DNA from: Desmonostoc muscorum LEGE 12446
GTDB taxonomy: Bacteria; Cyanobacteriota; Cyanobacteriia; Cyanobacteriales; Nostocaceae
DNA: 64,000 nucleotides
Reading direction: 5' to 3'
Assembly: GCF_015207005.2 (NCBI RefSeq)
Contig: NZ_JADEXS020000001.1
Location: forward strand, 4,464,001-4,528,000
Shown here: in pieces, positions 18,864 through 26,349 of the stretch
Layout of the letters: each line of letters starts with the position of its first letter
Position numbering within the stretch: the stretch's first letter is position 1
Translations under genes and position numbers: made by a program
Notes under the pieces: generated by a model
Seen by the model: the letters and a program-made list of their open reading frames with translations, nothing else
Told to the model about the DNA's origin: nothing
Database searches by the model: none

Positions 18864-19742
18864 TTGAAAATCAACAGATTTGGTCAAAATAAAGATCGGG
18901 TAGCTACTGTAAAGCGTCAATTGCTTGAGGCGGTGAGTCATCGTGACATAGCTGCTGTTAGTAACCTGATTGTACACTGGCAAAAAGTTTTGGGAGCTGA
19001 AAAGTTAACTAACTTGATTGCTAACGAGGTAATGCTAGAATGCGACTCTGACAGCCACCGTTGGTTTTGTCGAATTTTTTTTGGGCAAGGGCAATATGAA
19101 CAGATGCAGGAAAAAGCCCAAAGTAACGTTTTTCAAATCCTTTTAAGAGAAGGTTTAGAACCGGGCAAAGACTTTAGCTTTGGGTGTGATGGCAGACTTA
19201 TTATAGGCGATCGCGCCAAGCAAATTTTACTGTGCCAAGTACCACAGGAACGTCAGGCTTTATTTGAAGCACGGTTAGAACCCTTGTTAGTCGAAGATCG
19301 AGTTATTGCTATTGAACAGCAGTTGGGGCGTGCATTTTTTAGCAATTTGACTGAAATTGCCATCCAACAGATGCAAGTATTCAGTAATTCTCAAGCAGCA
19401 GCTTATCTGGGAGTGCTAGTGGCGGGGTTAGTGTCGCGTTATCCTCAACTTCAGGATGCGGACTTTCCCACACGATTTATTGTCAGTATTCTCCAAGGAT
19501 TACCTGAAGAAAGAGCAATGTTAATCCTCAACGATCCAGAGGAAAATCCTCAGTTTGATGAACTGATCATTTTTCAAGATTTATTAGCAGCAATGGGAGA
19601 TACAGAATATCATCAAATTACTGACGAAGACGGTGGTATCAGCCTTGAACAACTCAAAAAGCTTGATTTAGTTTGGCGTGGCGATCGCGAAATTTCGGAA
19701 ATAATAGCCATGATAGAAAAATGTCATCCCAAAAATAAATAG
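18864..19742 (+). CDS. unknown soluble cyanobacterial protein
   Basis: A 292-aa soluble, mostly helical protein with no signal peptide or membrane segment. Visible segments include VSHRDIAAVSNLIVHWQKVL at the N-terminus, a charged middle, and an acidic C-terminal part (LKKLDLVWRGDREISEII). I recognise no domain. The TTG start at 18864 is weak because no ribosome site is evident; the true start could lie slightly up- or downstream. HIP1 octamers inside the gene fit native DNA. Confidence 0.6.
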   Translation: MKINRFGQNKDRVATVKRQLLEAVSHRDIAAVSNLIVHWQKVLGAEKLTNLIANEVMLECDSDSHRWFCRIFFGQGQYEQMQEKAQSNVFQILLREGLEPGKDFSFGCDGRLIIGDRAKQILLCQVPQERQALFEARLEPLLVEDRVIAIEQQLGRAFFSNLTEIAIQQMQVFSNSQAAAYLGVLVAGLVSRYPQLQDADFPTRFIVSILQGLPEERAMLILNDPEENPQFDELIIFQDLLAAMGDTEYHQITDEDGGISLEQLKKLDLVWRGDREISEIIAMIEKCHPKNK

Positions 19743-19981
19743 GCGTTGTAAAAAAAGCGGAATGATTTAGCAACTAACTCAAGAACAGCTTGCCAATTCA
19801 TCCCACTGTTGTGCAATGCCAATAGTATTAGAGGTTGTTTGAAAAGTAGTGAGTGAGGTATCCAAAACGTTAGATGCCTTCTATCTTTATCTTTCGTAAG
19901 GGCACAGCATTGCTGTGCCCTTACAGTATGGTCTATTTACTTCCCAATTTTGGATTCTGAATTTTGAAGACTTGGGATTGA
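19743..19981. other. intergenic region with a palindromic repeat copy
   Basis: The central palindrome gtaagggcacagcattgctg... lies at about 19897-19925, followed by the tggtctatttac arm. It can fold into a long hairpin between two convergent genes and may end both transcripts. Confidence 0.6.
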
Positions 19982-21829
19982 TTACGCCGGGACAACAAAT
20001 TTCTCACTACCAGCCAGATCAAAGGCTTTGTGAATAGCTTGTAAAGCTTTAACACCTTGGTCTTGTGCCACAACACAGCTAATTTTGATTTCTGAAGTGG
20101 CAATCATTTGAATATTGATTTGTTGTTGGGCTAACGCTTCAAACATTTTAGCGGCAACGCCTGGTTGTCCAACCATACCTGTACCGACAATACTCACTTT
20201 AGCGATCGCACTATCTAAAACAACTTCACCCCATCCTAATTCTGCTGCTACTTGGGTGAGCAGTTCTTTTGCATTTTCCCCATCTATCTGGGACACTGTA
20301 AAGGCAATATCCCGTCGGGGAACACCATCAATTACCCGACAGCGCTGAGATTGAATAATCATATCAACGCTGACGTTGTGTTGCGCTAATAATCCAAACA
20401 ACTTTGCTGCCATCCCTGGACGGTCTGGTAATTGGCGAATAGCAAGACGTGCTTGGTTTAAGTCCAGGGCGACGCCGCGAACGGGAGGAAAACTGGGCAG
20501 AGGGGCAGAGGGGTAAAGGGGCAGAGGGGATGAACTCTCCTCTGCTCCCCTGCTCCCTTGCTCCCCTGCTTCGATTTCAAAGGCGCTACGAAGTGCAGTA
20601 ACGGCGCGATCGCATTCGGCGGCATCGACTACACAACTTACTTTGACTTCGCTGGTGGAAATCATTTGAATATTCACGTTAGCTTCGGCTAAGGTGGCGA
20701 ACATCTTGGCAGCTACACCGGGACGCCCAATCATACCTGCGCCTGCAATGCTGACTTTGGCAATGTTACGTTCTACCATTACCTCAGCTTCCTCAGATTT
20801 GGGGTTGGATGCATTCCTGAGGGCTGGGGCGATCGCTGCTGCTACTGCTTCGGCTCGTTTTAAAATCGGTGTGGTCACGGTAAAGGCAATGTCATTACTA
20901 TTACCTTCGTGAATTGACTGAATAATCAAATCTACATCTACTTTTTGGCGGGAAATTTCGCCAAATAACCTTGCTGCTACGCCTGGTTTATCGGGTACGC
21001 GCAACAAAGCGACCTTTGCTTGGTTGGTGTCAAATTCTACATGATCTACTGGACGGGCAATTTCTAGATTGATGAGCGATCGCCCTTGGGGTTTAGCTGA
21101 TGTCACCCAAGTACCTGGGTCATCTGTCCAGCTAGATCTGACTACAAGGGGAACACCGTAGTTACGAGCAATTTCCACAGCTCGCGGATGCAACACTTTT
21201 GCCCCCAAGCTAGCTAGTTCTAGCATTTCATTGCAGCTGATGGCATCCATCAACTGAGCTTCGGGAACTAAGCGGGGGTCTGTAGTTAAAATCCCTGGAA
21301 CATCTGTATAAATTTCACAGAAATTGGCTCCTAATGCTGCTGCCAGTGCCACTGCCGAAGTGTCAGAACCACCACGCCCCAAAGTTGTAATTTCTAATTC
21401 TTCGGCGCTGGATATGCCTTGAAAACCTGCTACTACAACTACTTTCCCTGCTTTCACTTGGCGAGTTAGGCGAGTAGTTTCGATATGCAAAATCCGAGCG
21501 CGGCTGTGTTCGGCTTCGGTAACAATTCCTACCTGAGCGCCAGTCATAGAAATTGCTGGTTGTCCAAGTTCCTGCAACGCCATACTGAGTAAGGCAATGG
21601 TGACTTGTTCGCCAGTGGAAAGCAGCATATCCATTTCCCGGCGGCTAGGATTTGGCGAAATCTCATTAGCTAGTTTGACGAGTCCATCGGTAGTTTTGCC
21701 CATTGCCGAAACCACTACAACCACTGAGTTTCCAGCTTTTACAGTTTTGCAGACGCGCACTGAAACAGCTTGAATGCGTTCGACTGAACCGACAGATGTA
21801 CCACCGTATTTTTGAACTATGAGCGCCAT
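19982..21829 (-). CDS. lysC: aspartate kinase with four ACT domains
   Basis: The amino-acid kinase domain (about 1-250) begins with KYGGTSVGS (Lys6 to Ser14), and two ACT pairs follow (about 265-415 and 455-610). Aspartate kinase phosphorylates aspartate as the first step to lysine, threonine and methionine; ACT domains bind lysine or threonine for feedback inhibition. The doubled ACT tail is typical of cyanobacterial enzymes. Odd feature: between the two ACT pairs sits a low-complexity piece (about residues 418-448, with [16 protein letters not shown]). It is encoded by a purine/pyrimidine tract (20487-20575) of the same kind as intergenic repeats, an in-frame expansion in a linker. Confidence 0.95.
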   Translation of the reverse strand: MALIVQKYGGTSVGSVERIQAVSVRVCKTVKAGNSVVVVVSAMGKTTDGLVKLANEISPNPSRREMDMLLSTGEQVTIALLSMALQELGQPAISMTGAQVGIVTEAEHSRARILHIETTRLTRQVKAGKVVVVAGFQGISSAEELEITTLGRGGSDTSAVALAAALGANFCEIYTDVPGILTTDPRLVPEAQLMDAISCNEMLELASLGAKVLHPRAVEIARNYGVPLVVRSSWTDDPGTWVTSAKPQGRSLINLEIARPVDHVEFDTNQAKVALLRVPDKPGVAARLFGEISRQKVDVDLIIQSIHEGNSNDIAFTVTTPILKRAEAVAAAIAPALRNASNPKSEEAEVMVERNIAKVSIAGAGMIGRPGVAAKMFATLAEANVNIQMISTSEVKVSCVVDAAECDRAVTALRSAFEIEAGEQGSRGAEESSSPLPLYPSAPLPSFPPVRGVALDLNQARLAIRQLPDRPGMAAKLFGLLAQHNVSVDMIIQSQRCRVIDGVPRRDIAFTVSQIDGENAKELLTQVAAELGWGEVVLDSAIAKVSIVGTGMVGQPGVAAKMFEALAQQQINIQMIATSEIKISCVVAQDQGVKALQAIHKAFDLAGSEKFVVPA

Positions 21830-21939
21830 AACTTTTAGTCAATCAATTGTGTCTGTTTTGCTCAATGCCCCCGCCGGGTTAGGAAGCGTTGAAGGTATTA
21901 ATAGATATTTAGTTTACAAGTATTTAGAGCAGAAGTTGA

Positions 21940-22518
21940 TTATTCAAAAACGACATCTTCGTAAAGTGCTGCCATTGTTTCCTGAAAATCCACGCTGTTG
22001 AGTCGAAATGATTTATCTTCTGCTGTGTAGGATTGCAAAACCCACAGTCCCTCATCGTTGCGGCGAAAACACTCGACTCGCTGACGTTTTGTATTAATTA
22101 AAACATACTCTTGCAGACTTTCGAGTGTTTGATAATCAGCGAACTTGTCTCCCCGGTCAAAGGCTTCGGTAGAATTAGATAAAACTTCGATAATTAAACA
22201 AGGAAATCTTTTATAAGCTGGTGTTTCTTGGTCTCGTCCATCGCAAGTAACCATGACATCAGGATAATAAAAGCGATTCAGAGATTCAATTCGGGCTTTC
22301 ATGTCGGCGATGTAAACACGACAACCAGAACCGCGTACATGATTACGGAGGAGAGATGCAAGGTTAAGAGCAATGGTAACATGTGGGTCAAGCGCCCCAG
22401 CCATTGCATAGATGTAGCCGTCGATGTATTCATGTTTGACAGGGTTTTGTTCCTCTAGTTGGAGGTACTCTTCAGGGGTAAGGTAGTTTTGTTGGGGGGA
22501 GGCTATCATATTTGACAC
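21940..22518 (-). CDS. Uma2-family (DUF820) putative endonuclease
   Basis: At 192 aa this matches the Uma2/DUF820 family, very abundant in cyanobacteria, which has a PD-(D/E)XK nuclease-like fold. Recognisable parts are LTPEEYLQLEEQNPVKHEYIDG near the N-terminus (broken here: the first motif is YLTPEEYLQLEE, the second KHEYIDGYI), the acidic pair in YYPDVMVTCDG, and IIEVLSNSTEAFDRGDK. Family members are suspected to act on mobile or foreign DNA, but their biology is unsettled. ATG 22518 or 22509 may be the start. It stands divergent from an AbrB-type antitoxin gene. Confidence 0.85.
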   Translation of the reverse strand: MSNMIASPQQNYLTPEEYLQLEEQNPVKHEYIDGYIYAMAGALDPHVTIALNLASLLRNHVRGSGCRVYIADMKARIESLNRFYYPDVMVTCDGRDQETPAYKRFPCLIIEVLSNSTEAFDRGDKFADYQTLESLQEYVLINTKRQRVECFRRNDEGLWVLQSYTAEDKSFRLNSVDFQETMAALYEDVVFE

Positions 22519-22596
22519 TTCAAGGTTTGAGCAATATTTATTGATGGCAAGTATACTTTATAATCAAGTAAGGAACTTATGTAAGGAACGTGGATA

Positions 22597-22836
22597 ATGG
22601 CTAGTGCGACCATCACCACCAAAGGACAAGTAACTATTCCTAAAGAAATTAGGGATTATCTTAACCTTGATACAGGTAGTAAGGTTGATTTTGTCATTGA
22701 TGAAAATGGAACAGTCAAACTAATTCCCCTGAATGTCCCTATCCAAAGTTTATCGGGAATTTTACACCGTCCGGGGATGAAAAGCGCAACTTTAGAAGAA
22801 ATGGAAGCGGCAATTCAAGAAGGCTCAAGTGATTAG
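22597..22836 (+). CDS. AbrB/MazE-type antitoxin, toxin partner missing
   Basis: A 79-aa protein with an N-terminal swapped-hairpin AbrB domain (TITTKGQVTIPKEIRDYLN at 5-23, then GSKVDFVIDENGTVKLIPL) and a C-terminal acidic tail (EEMEAAIQEG) that normally wraps the toxin. Such antitoxins usually overlap a VapC-type PIN toxin gene. Here a GTG at 22829 in the overlapping frame opens VISI, the way PIN toxins often begin, but this frame stops after 12 codons and no PIN domain follows. The toxin gene therefore seems deleted, leaving a solo antitoxin that could still autoregulate. Confidence 0.85.
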   Translation: MASATITTKGQVTIPKEIRDYLNLDTGSKVDFVIDENGTVKLIPLNVPIQSLSGILHRPGMKSATLEEMEAAIQEGSSD

Positions 22837-22852
22837 TATAAATGGAATGATT

Positions 22853-22924
22853 TCATACTTCTCTTAATAAATAAAAGCCATTTGCTTCTAAATATTTAAT
22901 TAACTCTTTTCGTTTGACTGACAC
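22853..22924 (-). pseudogene. hicA: truncated hicA toxin remnant (23 codons)
   Basis: Read from GTG 22924 right after the HicB gene, the frame gives SVKRKELIKYLEANGFYLLR and then stops. This matches the N-terminus of the HicA mRNA interferase (double-stranded-RNA-binding-like fold), whose next segment should be the catalytic G-x-H-x-x-(Y/F) region. That histidine segment and everything after it are gone. The break point abuts the lost toxin start of the opposite AbrB-type module, so one deletion may explain both. Confidence 0.75.
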
Positions 22925-22926
22925 AC

Positions 22927-23145
22927 TCAAACCTCTATAGGAATTTGTTCTAGCAAAGAACCACCTGTGGGAATTTCCTTATTTTGTTGACGATAGGCAA
23001 GAATCATTTCTTTGGTTGCGTCTTGTAACATAGCCCTGCATTCTTCTATTGTTTCTCCCTCAGTGATAACTTCTTGCCATTCAATGAGTTGTCCCATATA
23101 TCCGCTATCAGTTTTTGTATATCTTGCAGTGTATGTAATTAACAT
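22927..23145 (-). CDS. hicB: HicB-family antitoxin, partner HicA broken
   Basis: From the ATG at 23145 the protein is 72 aa: an RNase-H-like HicB fold with YTARYTKTDSGYMGQLIEWQ, the E-G-E-T-I-E-E-C helix and a C-terminal strand. A longer frame to 23223 exists but its first 26 residues come from repeat-like DNA. HicB normally binds and silences HicA and represses the operon. Here the antitoxin comes first and a two-base gap separates it from the truncated hicA, so it is an orphan antitoxin. Confidence 0.8.
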   Translation of the reverse strand: MLITYTARYTKTDSGYMGQLIEWQEVITEGETIEECRAMLQDATKEMILAYRQQNKEIPTGGSLLEQIPIEV

Positions 23146-23219
23146 TTCCGTGATTGCGAAGATAATTATATAATTTATCGTAGCTAATTTTATGCTGGGC
23201 GTAGGCGAGCTTTTCGTAG

Positions 23220-23441
23220 ACATCGCTCTCTATCATTCACAACGACATAAGAGCGATCGCCCAGGCAATTTATGACAAGTTAGAAGATGGTACATTTACA
23301 GGTAGAATTCCTGTTTGCAAAGGAGTGATAGCTTTTGCATCGACTTTGCGCGGGTGTGAAGATGAATTACGCTCAACCCTGGAAGACTGGATTTTACTTG
23401 GGTTAAAGCTGGGACAAGCTCTAGCAGTAATTGAGCATTGA
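23220..23441 (+). pseudogene. headless HicB-type antitoxin fragment
   Basis: The frame is open from just after a TAG at 23217-23219 to TGA 23439-23441 and encodes AQAIYDKLEDGTFTGRIPVC, then GVIAFASTLRGCEDELRSTL and EDWILLGLKLG. This is the HicB-like layout (strand, G-R-I-P, then the E-x-x-L-R-x-x-L-E-x-W helix). No ATG, GTG or TTG occurs before the conserved part, and the upstream border is a repeat fragment (gcgtaggcgagcttttcgt). The N-terminus has evidently been replaced by repeat DNA. Confidence 0.65.
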
Positions 23442-23520
23442 CCTGAACAGCCTTTAAGATTTACCGAGAAGCGTAGGCGTAGCCCGCCGCAGGCATCGCT
23501 GTTGATCTAGTTAACAGCAG

Positions 23521-23599
23521 TTTTCATGTATTTGAACCACATCTGTCGTAGGGGCACAGCATTGCTGTGCCCCTACCGCGTGGTCTATTTACCTGAAAA
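23521..23599. repeat. 79-bp dispersed palindromic element
   Basis: Same size and layout as 15808-15886: outer inverted arms ttttcatgtatttgaacca and ggtctatttacctgaaaa, with the inner palindrome gtaggggcacagcattgctg. Confidence 0.85.
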
Positions 23600-23686
23600 T
23601 AGCTGTCATGAAATTTAGGTGAGCGATCGCTTTTACAATACCATCATTCCACCTCAGAACAAGGAACTACTAGCTCGGAACTAAAA

Positions 23687-23850
23687 CGTTCTCGTTTGAA
23701 ACAGGAACATTCTCGTTTGAAACAAGAACATTCTCACTTGGAACAGGAACGTTCTCGTTTGGAACAGGAACATTCTCACTTGGAACAGGAACGTTCTCAT
23801 TCAGAACATGAAAAGCCGAGTTCGGAACACGAAAGGCCGAGTTTAAGCGA
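23687..23850. repeat. 21-bp tandem array (about six clear units)
   Basis: Units of 21 bp built on cgttctcgtttg + gaacaggaa alternate with cattctcacttg variants, degrading toward 23850. Because 21 is divisible by three, each strand shows a seven-residue repeat (for example SRLEQEH on the plus strand, NENVPVP on the minus strand). No start, ribosome site or domain supports a gene. Confidence 0.85.
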
Positions 23851-23895
23851 TCGCACTTTTCAGTTTGATCGCGGTACGCTTTGCACAAAACTAGC

Positions 23896-26067
23896 TTATT
23901 CTGGATTTTGGGAAAGGCGATCGCGAATATATGCTAAATCTTCACGACAAGTAACAGTACGGAGATGATTAACTCCTAGACATCGCTCATAAATATCCAA
24001 AGCTTGCTTTAACAGGTCTTCAGCTTTGCTGTATTTGCCTTGGGAGTTATAAAATGCCGCCAGATTGTTAAGAATGAGTGCAACATTAGGATGTTCCTCA
24101 CCCAGTCGGCATCGCTGTATTTCTAAAGCTTGTTTATACCAGGATTCGGCTTCGCTGTATTTATTCTGGGATTCGTAGAGTCCGGCCAAGTTATTGATGG
24201 TAGTAGCAACAGTATGATGTTCATCACCCAGCAGGCATTGTTGTAGTGCCAAAGCTTTCTCATACAGAGGTTCAGCGTCACTGTATTTTTTTTGGGATTT
24301 GTAGCATAACGCCAAGTTATTGAGACTTTGAGCAACATCAAGATTTTCTTCTCCCAGCAGACGTCGCCTTATTGCTAAAGCTTGCTGGTATAAAGGTTCG
24401 GCTTTGTTATGTCGATCTTTAAAAGAGTAAAATAATGCTAGGTTGTTAAGAGTTTGAGCAACATCAAGATTTTCTTCTCCCAGCAGACGTCGCCTTATTG
24501 CTAAAGCTTGGAGATATAAAGATTCCACTTCATTGGATCGACCTTGAAAAGAGTAAAATAATGCTAGGTTGTTAAGACTTTGGGCAACATCAAGATTTTC
24601 TTCTCCCAGCAGACGTCGCCTTATTGCTAAAGCTTGGAGATATAAAGATTCCACTTCATTGCATCGACCTTGAGAAAAGTAGAGTCCCCCCAAGTTGTGG
24701 AGGCTGGTGGCAACATGAAGATGCTCTTCGCCCAGGCGCTTTTTAGTAACTTCTAGACACTGCTCACACCAAGGAACAGCCTGTCCATATAATCCTTGAC
24801 CACTATAAAACCAAGCGTTACCGATGAAAGGCAGAGTTAAATCATCATCGCTGAGGTATTGAATGAGATTGTTCGCTACTTCAGCTATATGAGGTATAGC
24901 GGGGGTGGCATCGGTAATTTGCTTAAGCGTAGGGGTGTAAGGGATCTCTTTTGCAACTGCTACCATTACCCGACAAAGCGATCGCTTAAATTCTTCTACC
25001 TGTTCTAAACCTGTACACTGATATTGGAAAAATTCCCGCAACAGTGGATGCAGTTGATAAACTCCCTCACCTTTGCGCTGGAGTAAATGCAAATTCAGCA
25101 AGCTATCGTCTCTAATGTCTTCTAAATCTTGGGCATCTTCATCTGGTAAACATTGTTCCACCAACTTCCAAGGTATAGGTGCGGCTGCAAATAAACTCAA
25201 TAAACAACCCAATTGTTTATCGTCGTCTTCTAATTCTTGCCAACTCAACTCAAAGGCGGCTAACACACCTCGTTGTGCTGTCATGTCGGCTTCCGACTTA
25301 GATTTAGAAAGAGAACGCTCATCTAATCGCTTGTTCTCCAACCGCCGCAACATCTCAGCTACAGATAAATCCTGTTTCCGTGCCAGATAGCGCCCCACTA
25401 ATTCCACACCCAAAGGTAAATATCCTAGCCACTCACACAAATGATTTGCTACAGCTAATTCTTTTTCAATTCGCCCTGGTGTTTCTTTGAGTAAAGACTT
25501 GAATAACTCCAGCGCCTCCTCTGGTTGCAGCACATCCAAAGATAACTGTGCGATGCGTCCCAACTTCTGGCGCGTAGTCATCAGCACTTTAAACCGAGAA
25601 GGTAGGGACTGTAAGTAAGGCTTAACTTCCTCGTAGTCGCTGACATCATCCAACACTAGCAACACATCACCACCACGCCAACGCCGCCAGCAATATTGCA
25701 CTTGGGCGAGTAATTTTTGGTTAAAATCTTCTGTTAAATCCTCTGGCGGGTTTAAGTCAAGCTGCGTTCTGGCAAACTGCACAACTTGAATGCCTATATC
25801 CCCAGTTTTTGGTAGCAACCAGCAAAGCCCACCGTTGTATGTTTCGCGGCGTTGGATGGCATATTGCAAAGCGAGTTCTGTTTTACCTACTCCACCCATG
25901 CCGGCGATCGCAGCAATGGCTACTTGTTTATAATCCTGCAAAAGTTGGTGGAGATTTTGCAATTCTTCTTCACGCCCGACAAATTCCACCACCCCACTCA
26001 GGGGCAAATTTTGCGGTATTTCAGTAAAAGGATTTGACTTTACCCGTTCCCCTTCAGGCGGCTGTAG
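23896..26067 (-). CDS. NB-ARC/TPR STAND ATPase (NLR-like), lacking its own start
   Basis: The frame has a P-loop GMGGVGKT (Walker A, residues 36-43 if numbered from the TTG at 26007), a Walker B LLVLDDV (116-122), an NB-ARC body with MTTRQKL and LGYLPLGVELVG, and then about seven TPRs of the 42-residue kinesin-light-chain type. STAND proteins of this layout act as signal-sensing switches; bacterial relatives include phage-defence sensors. TPR units 2-4 are nearly identical in DNA with a 126-bp period (24341, 24467, 24593), a sign of recent expansion or gene conversion. The frame is open back to a TGA (26068-26070) in the same register, with no good start codon between; the N-terminal effector part lies beyond it. 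Confidence 0.85.
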   Translation of the reverse strand, partial: LQPPEGERVKSNPFTEIPQNLPLSGVVEFVGREEELQNLHQLLQDYKQVAIAAIAGMGGVGKTELALQYAIQRRETYNGGLCWLLPKTGDIGIQVVQFARTQLDLNPPEDLTEDFNQKLLAQVQYCWRRWRGGDVLLVLDDVSDYEEVKPYLQSLPSRFKVLMTTRQKLGRIAQLSLDVLQPEEALELFKSLLKETPGRIEKELAVANHLCEWLGYLPLGVELVGRYLARKQDLSVAEMLRRLENKRLDERSLSKSKSEADMTAQRGVLAAFELSWQELEDDDKQLGCLLSLFAAAPIPWKLVEQCLPDEDAQDLEDIRDDSLLNLHLLQRKGEGVYQLHPLLREFFQYQCTGLEQVEEFKRSLCRVMVAVAKEIPYTPTLKQITDATPAIPHIAEVANNLIQYLSDDDLTLPFIGNAWFYSGQGLYGQAVPWCEQCLEVTKKRLGEEHLHVATSLHNLGGLYFSQGRCNEVESLYLQALAIRRRLLGEENLDVAQSLNNLALFYSFQGRSNEVESLYLQALAIRRRLLGEENLDVAQTLNNLALFYSFKDRHNKAEPLYQQALAIRRRLLGEENLDVAQSLNNLALCYKSQKKYSDAEPLYEKALALQQCLLGDEHHTVATTINNLAGLYESQNKYSEAESWYKQALEIQRCRLGEEHPNVALILNNLAAFYNSQGKYSKAEDLLKQALDIYERCLGVNHLRTVTCREDLAYIRDRLSQNPE

Positions 26068-26349
26068 TCAAAAGTTAAAATTTTGGGTTCGGTTGTCATT
26101 AGAAACATTCCCGACATTCCCGCCATAATTTTTATCAACTGTGTTCGTAAAATTCTGGATAATAGCGGGTTGAGATTTCACAGCATCCGCCACCGTCTCG
26201 ACAGCTTGAGCAATTTCCAGGTCTTTGTTTGCCGCTTCCTCTACTTGTTCGATTAGATGCGCTTGACCATAATCTAGAGGTTGTGTTTGAGCTAGTTCAA
26301 TGGCACTTGCTGTATTGGGTTGTTTGCGCTTCAGGAGTAAGAATAACTT
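26068..26349 (-). pseudogene. N-terminal region of the NB-ARC gene, exon 2 side of the group II intron
   Basis: The frame KLFLLLKRKQPNTASAIELA continues through helical, acidic sequence (QVEEAANKDLEIAQAVETVA) to a Asn-rich linker ending NDNRTQNFNF and a TGA. That TGA is in the same register as the NB-ARC frame, which continues at once with LQPPEGERVKSNPF. Cyanobacterial NB-ARC proteins often carry such a short helical effector-associated region and an Asn-rich linker before the NTPase, so I read this as one former gene cut by a nonsense codon. Two separate genes remain possible. Confidence 0.7.

Larger units (their letters stand above)
23442..23895. other. 454-bp repeat-rich stretch
   Basis: It holds a gcgtaggcgtagcccgccgc repeat fragment (about 23470-23495), a 79-bp palindromic element (23521-23599) and a 21-bp tandem array (23687-23850). 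Open frames crossing the array on both strands encode seven-residue repeats and are judged by-products. Confidence 0.7.

Noticed and set aside
23670..23968. Open frames on both strands across the 21-bp array encoding seven-residue repeats
   Set aside because: Any 21-bp array is free of stops in most frames; there is no ribosome site, no start context and no domain outside the repeat.
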